Below are positions 63,552 to 64,000 of a stretch of 64,000 nucleotides of DNA, one piece after another. The notes beneath the pieces are model-generated. The model was not told where the DNA came from and did no database searches. It was given only the letters and a program-made list of their open reading frames with translations. The translations under genes and the position numbers were made by a program. Positions within the stretch are counted from its first letter, which is position 1; every line of letters begins with the position of its first letter. Source of the stretch: Discostella pseudostelligera (taxonomy: Eukaryota; Bacillariophyta; Thalassiosirophyceae; Thalassiosirales; Thalassiosiraceae); assembly GCA_036940085.1 (NCBI GenBank), contig JALLBK010000052.1, positions 1 through 64,000 on the forward strand, in the 5' to 3' direction.

Positions 63552-64000
63552 TTATGAATGACTCCTTTTGGAGCCGACCATAATTTGTTCTGCACCATCT
63601 GCGCCCTCTCCCAATATAACAGCACGTCTCCAGCCTAGGAGAGAGTTCAAACGTCTCGATGATTCCTTCTTAGTTGGCAATTTGCTGCATAGTTGATTAT
63701 GCCTCTTCCAGTCAGGTACAGATACTGCCGCTCTACCACAGCGTACACATATCATCGGTGTATAATGGCGAACACTTTGCGCACGATCTTTCCGTATTGT
63801 CAATGCGATTGATGATGTAAACGCATTTTCCAAATGTTGCTCAACCGCTTCGGCTTCCACAAAGAATAACGGAGATGTAAATGAAACTACATGCTCCCGT
63901 TTTGTAATACATATTGAATCTAAGTCCGAGGATATAATGTGAAGATGCAGTGGTTCCATTAATGGAATAGCATGGTATCCCAACTTCATAATAATTGGTT
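63552..64000 (-). CDS. Aprataxin-like protein, 3' part (5' end outside window)
   Basis: The frame runs off the right edge, so only the last 149 codons are seen. Aprataxin removes AMP from abortive DNA-ligation ends. The visible part has GYHAIPLMEPLHLHIISSDLDS, matching the HIT catalytic region (GYHxxPxMxxxHLHVISxDFDS), with His-Leu-His in place. FTSPLFFVEAEAVEQHLE follows. Next is a C2H2-type finger, CVRCGRAAVSVPDWKRHNQLC, where aprataxin has its DNA-binding finger. A Ser/Arg-rich tail ends it. The Met at 63989 is inside the domain, not the start. It converges with the glycosyltransferase. Confidence 0.85.
   Translation of the reverse strand, partial: PIIMKLGYHAIPLMEPLHLHIISSDLDSICITKREHVVSFTSPLFFVEAEAVEQHLENAFTSSIALTIRKDRAQSVRHYTPMICVRCGRAAVSVPDWKRHNQLCSKLPTKKESSRRLNSLLGWRRAVILGEGADGAEQIMVGSKRSHS

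Overview
The window reads as nuclear DNA of a centric diatom, most likely of the Thalassiosirales. The evidence is a DUF6824 gene (12.3-13.5 kb), a secreted helicase-associated-domain protein (47.9-49.0 kb), a plastid-type presequence of the signal-peptide-then-Phe kind (8.45 kb), a stramenopile-like bZIP protein, and compact genes with few short introns (mostly 75-175 nt). Eukaryotic housekeeping genes dominate. I see no virus, bacterial operon or CRISPR array.

Layout. Bases 1-3099 are a gene-free, repeat-rich and strikingly CpG-poor block that ends at a tRNA-Val(AAC) gene. Then come VPS35 (+), a plastid TLDc-like protein (+), an AsmA/Mdm31-like membrane protein (-), a DUF6824 regulator (-), a 2.2-kb gene-poor gap with a strong hairpin, a SWIM-domain SWS1/ZSWIM7-like protein (-), a split mitochondrial protein of unknown role (-), TAF5 (+), a four-helix membrane protein (-), Dus1 (+), PRP38B (-), a heptamer minisatellite, a TBC Rab-GAP (+), mitochondrial bL9 (-), a double-bZIP factor (+), a type I metacaspase with a RanBP2 finger (-), PEX3 (+), a POLE4/CHRAC1-like histone-fold protein (-), a membrane-anchored monoglyceride-lipase-like hydrolase (+), a selenoprotein U (-), a fasciclin protein (+), an EF3-like HEAT protein (-), a MITE, dolichol kinase (-), the HA-domain protein (+), a coiled-coil protein (-), ribonucleotide reductase R2 (+), TruA (-), a 2-oxoglutarate/malate-type carrier (+), a METTL2/6/8-type methyltransferase (-), proton-translocating transhydrogenase (+), a GT32 glycosyltransferase (+) and the 3' part of aprataxin (-).

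The genes are not a pathway cluster. They alternate in divergent and convergent pairs with short gaps. E2F-like sites (TTCCCGCC or TTTGGCGC) recur in the promoter gaps and lie directly before ribonucleotide reductase R2 and the polymerase-epsilon-type subunit, which suggests S-phase control of part of the set.

The most interesting item is the six-exon gene at 40179-41325. With canonical splicing it encodes a PRXL2/SelU redox protein in which an in-frame TGA sits exactly at the first redox residue (U-S-L-C). A SECIS-like stem follows the stop. Other points of note are two GC-AG introns, a possible recursive splice site, a double-bZIP protein, and three single-N gaps flanked by exact direct repeats that look like uncollapsed assembly joins. 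Two of those joins break reading frames.
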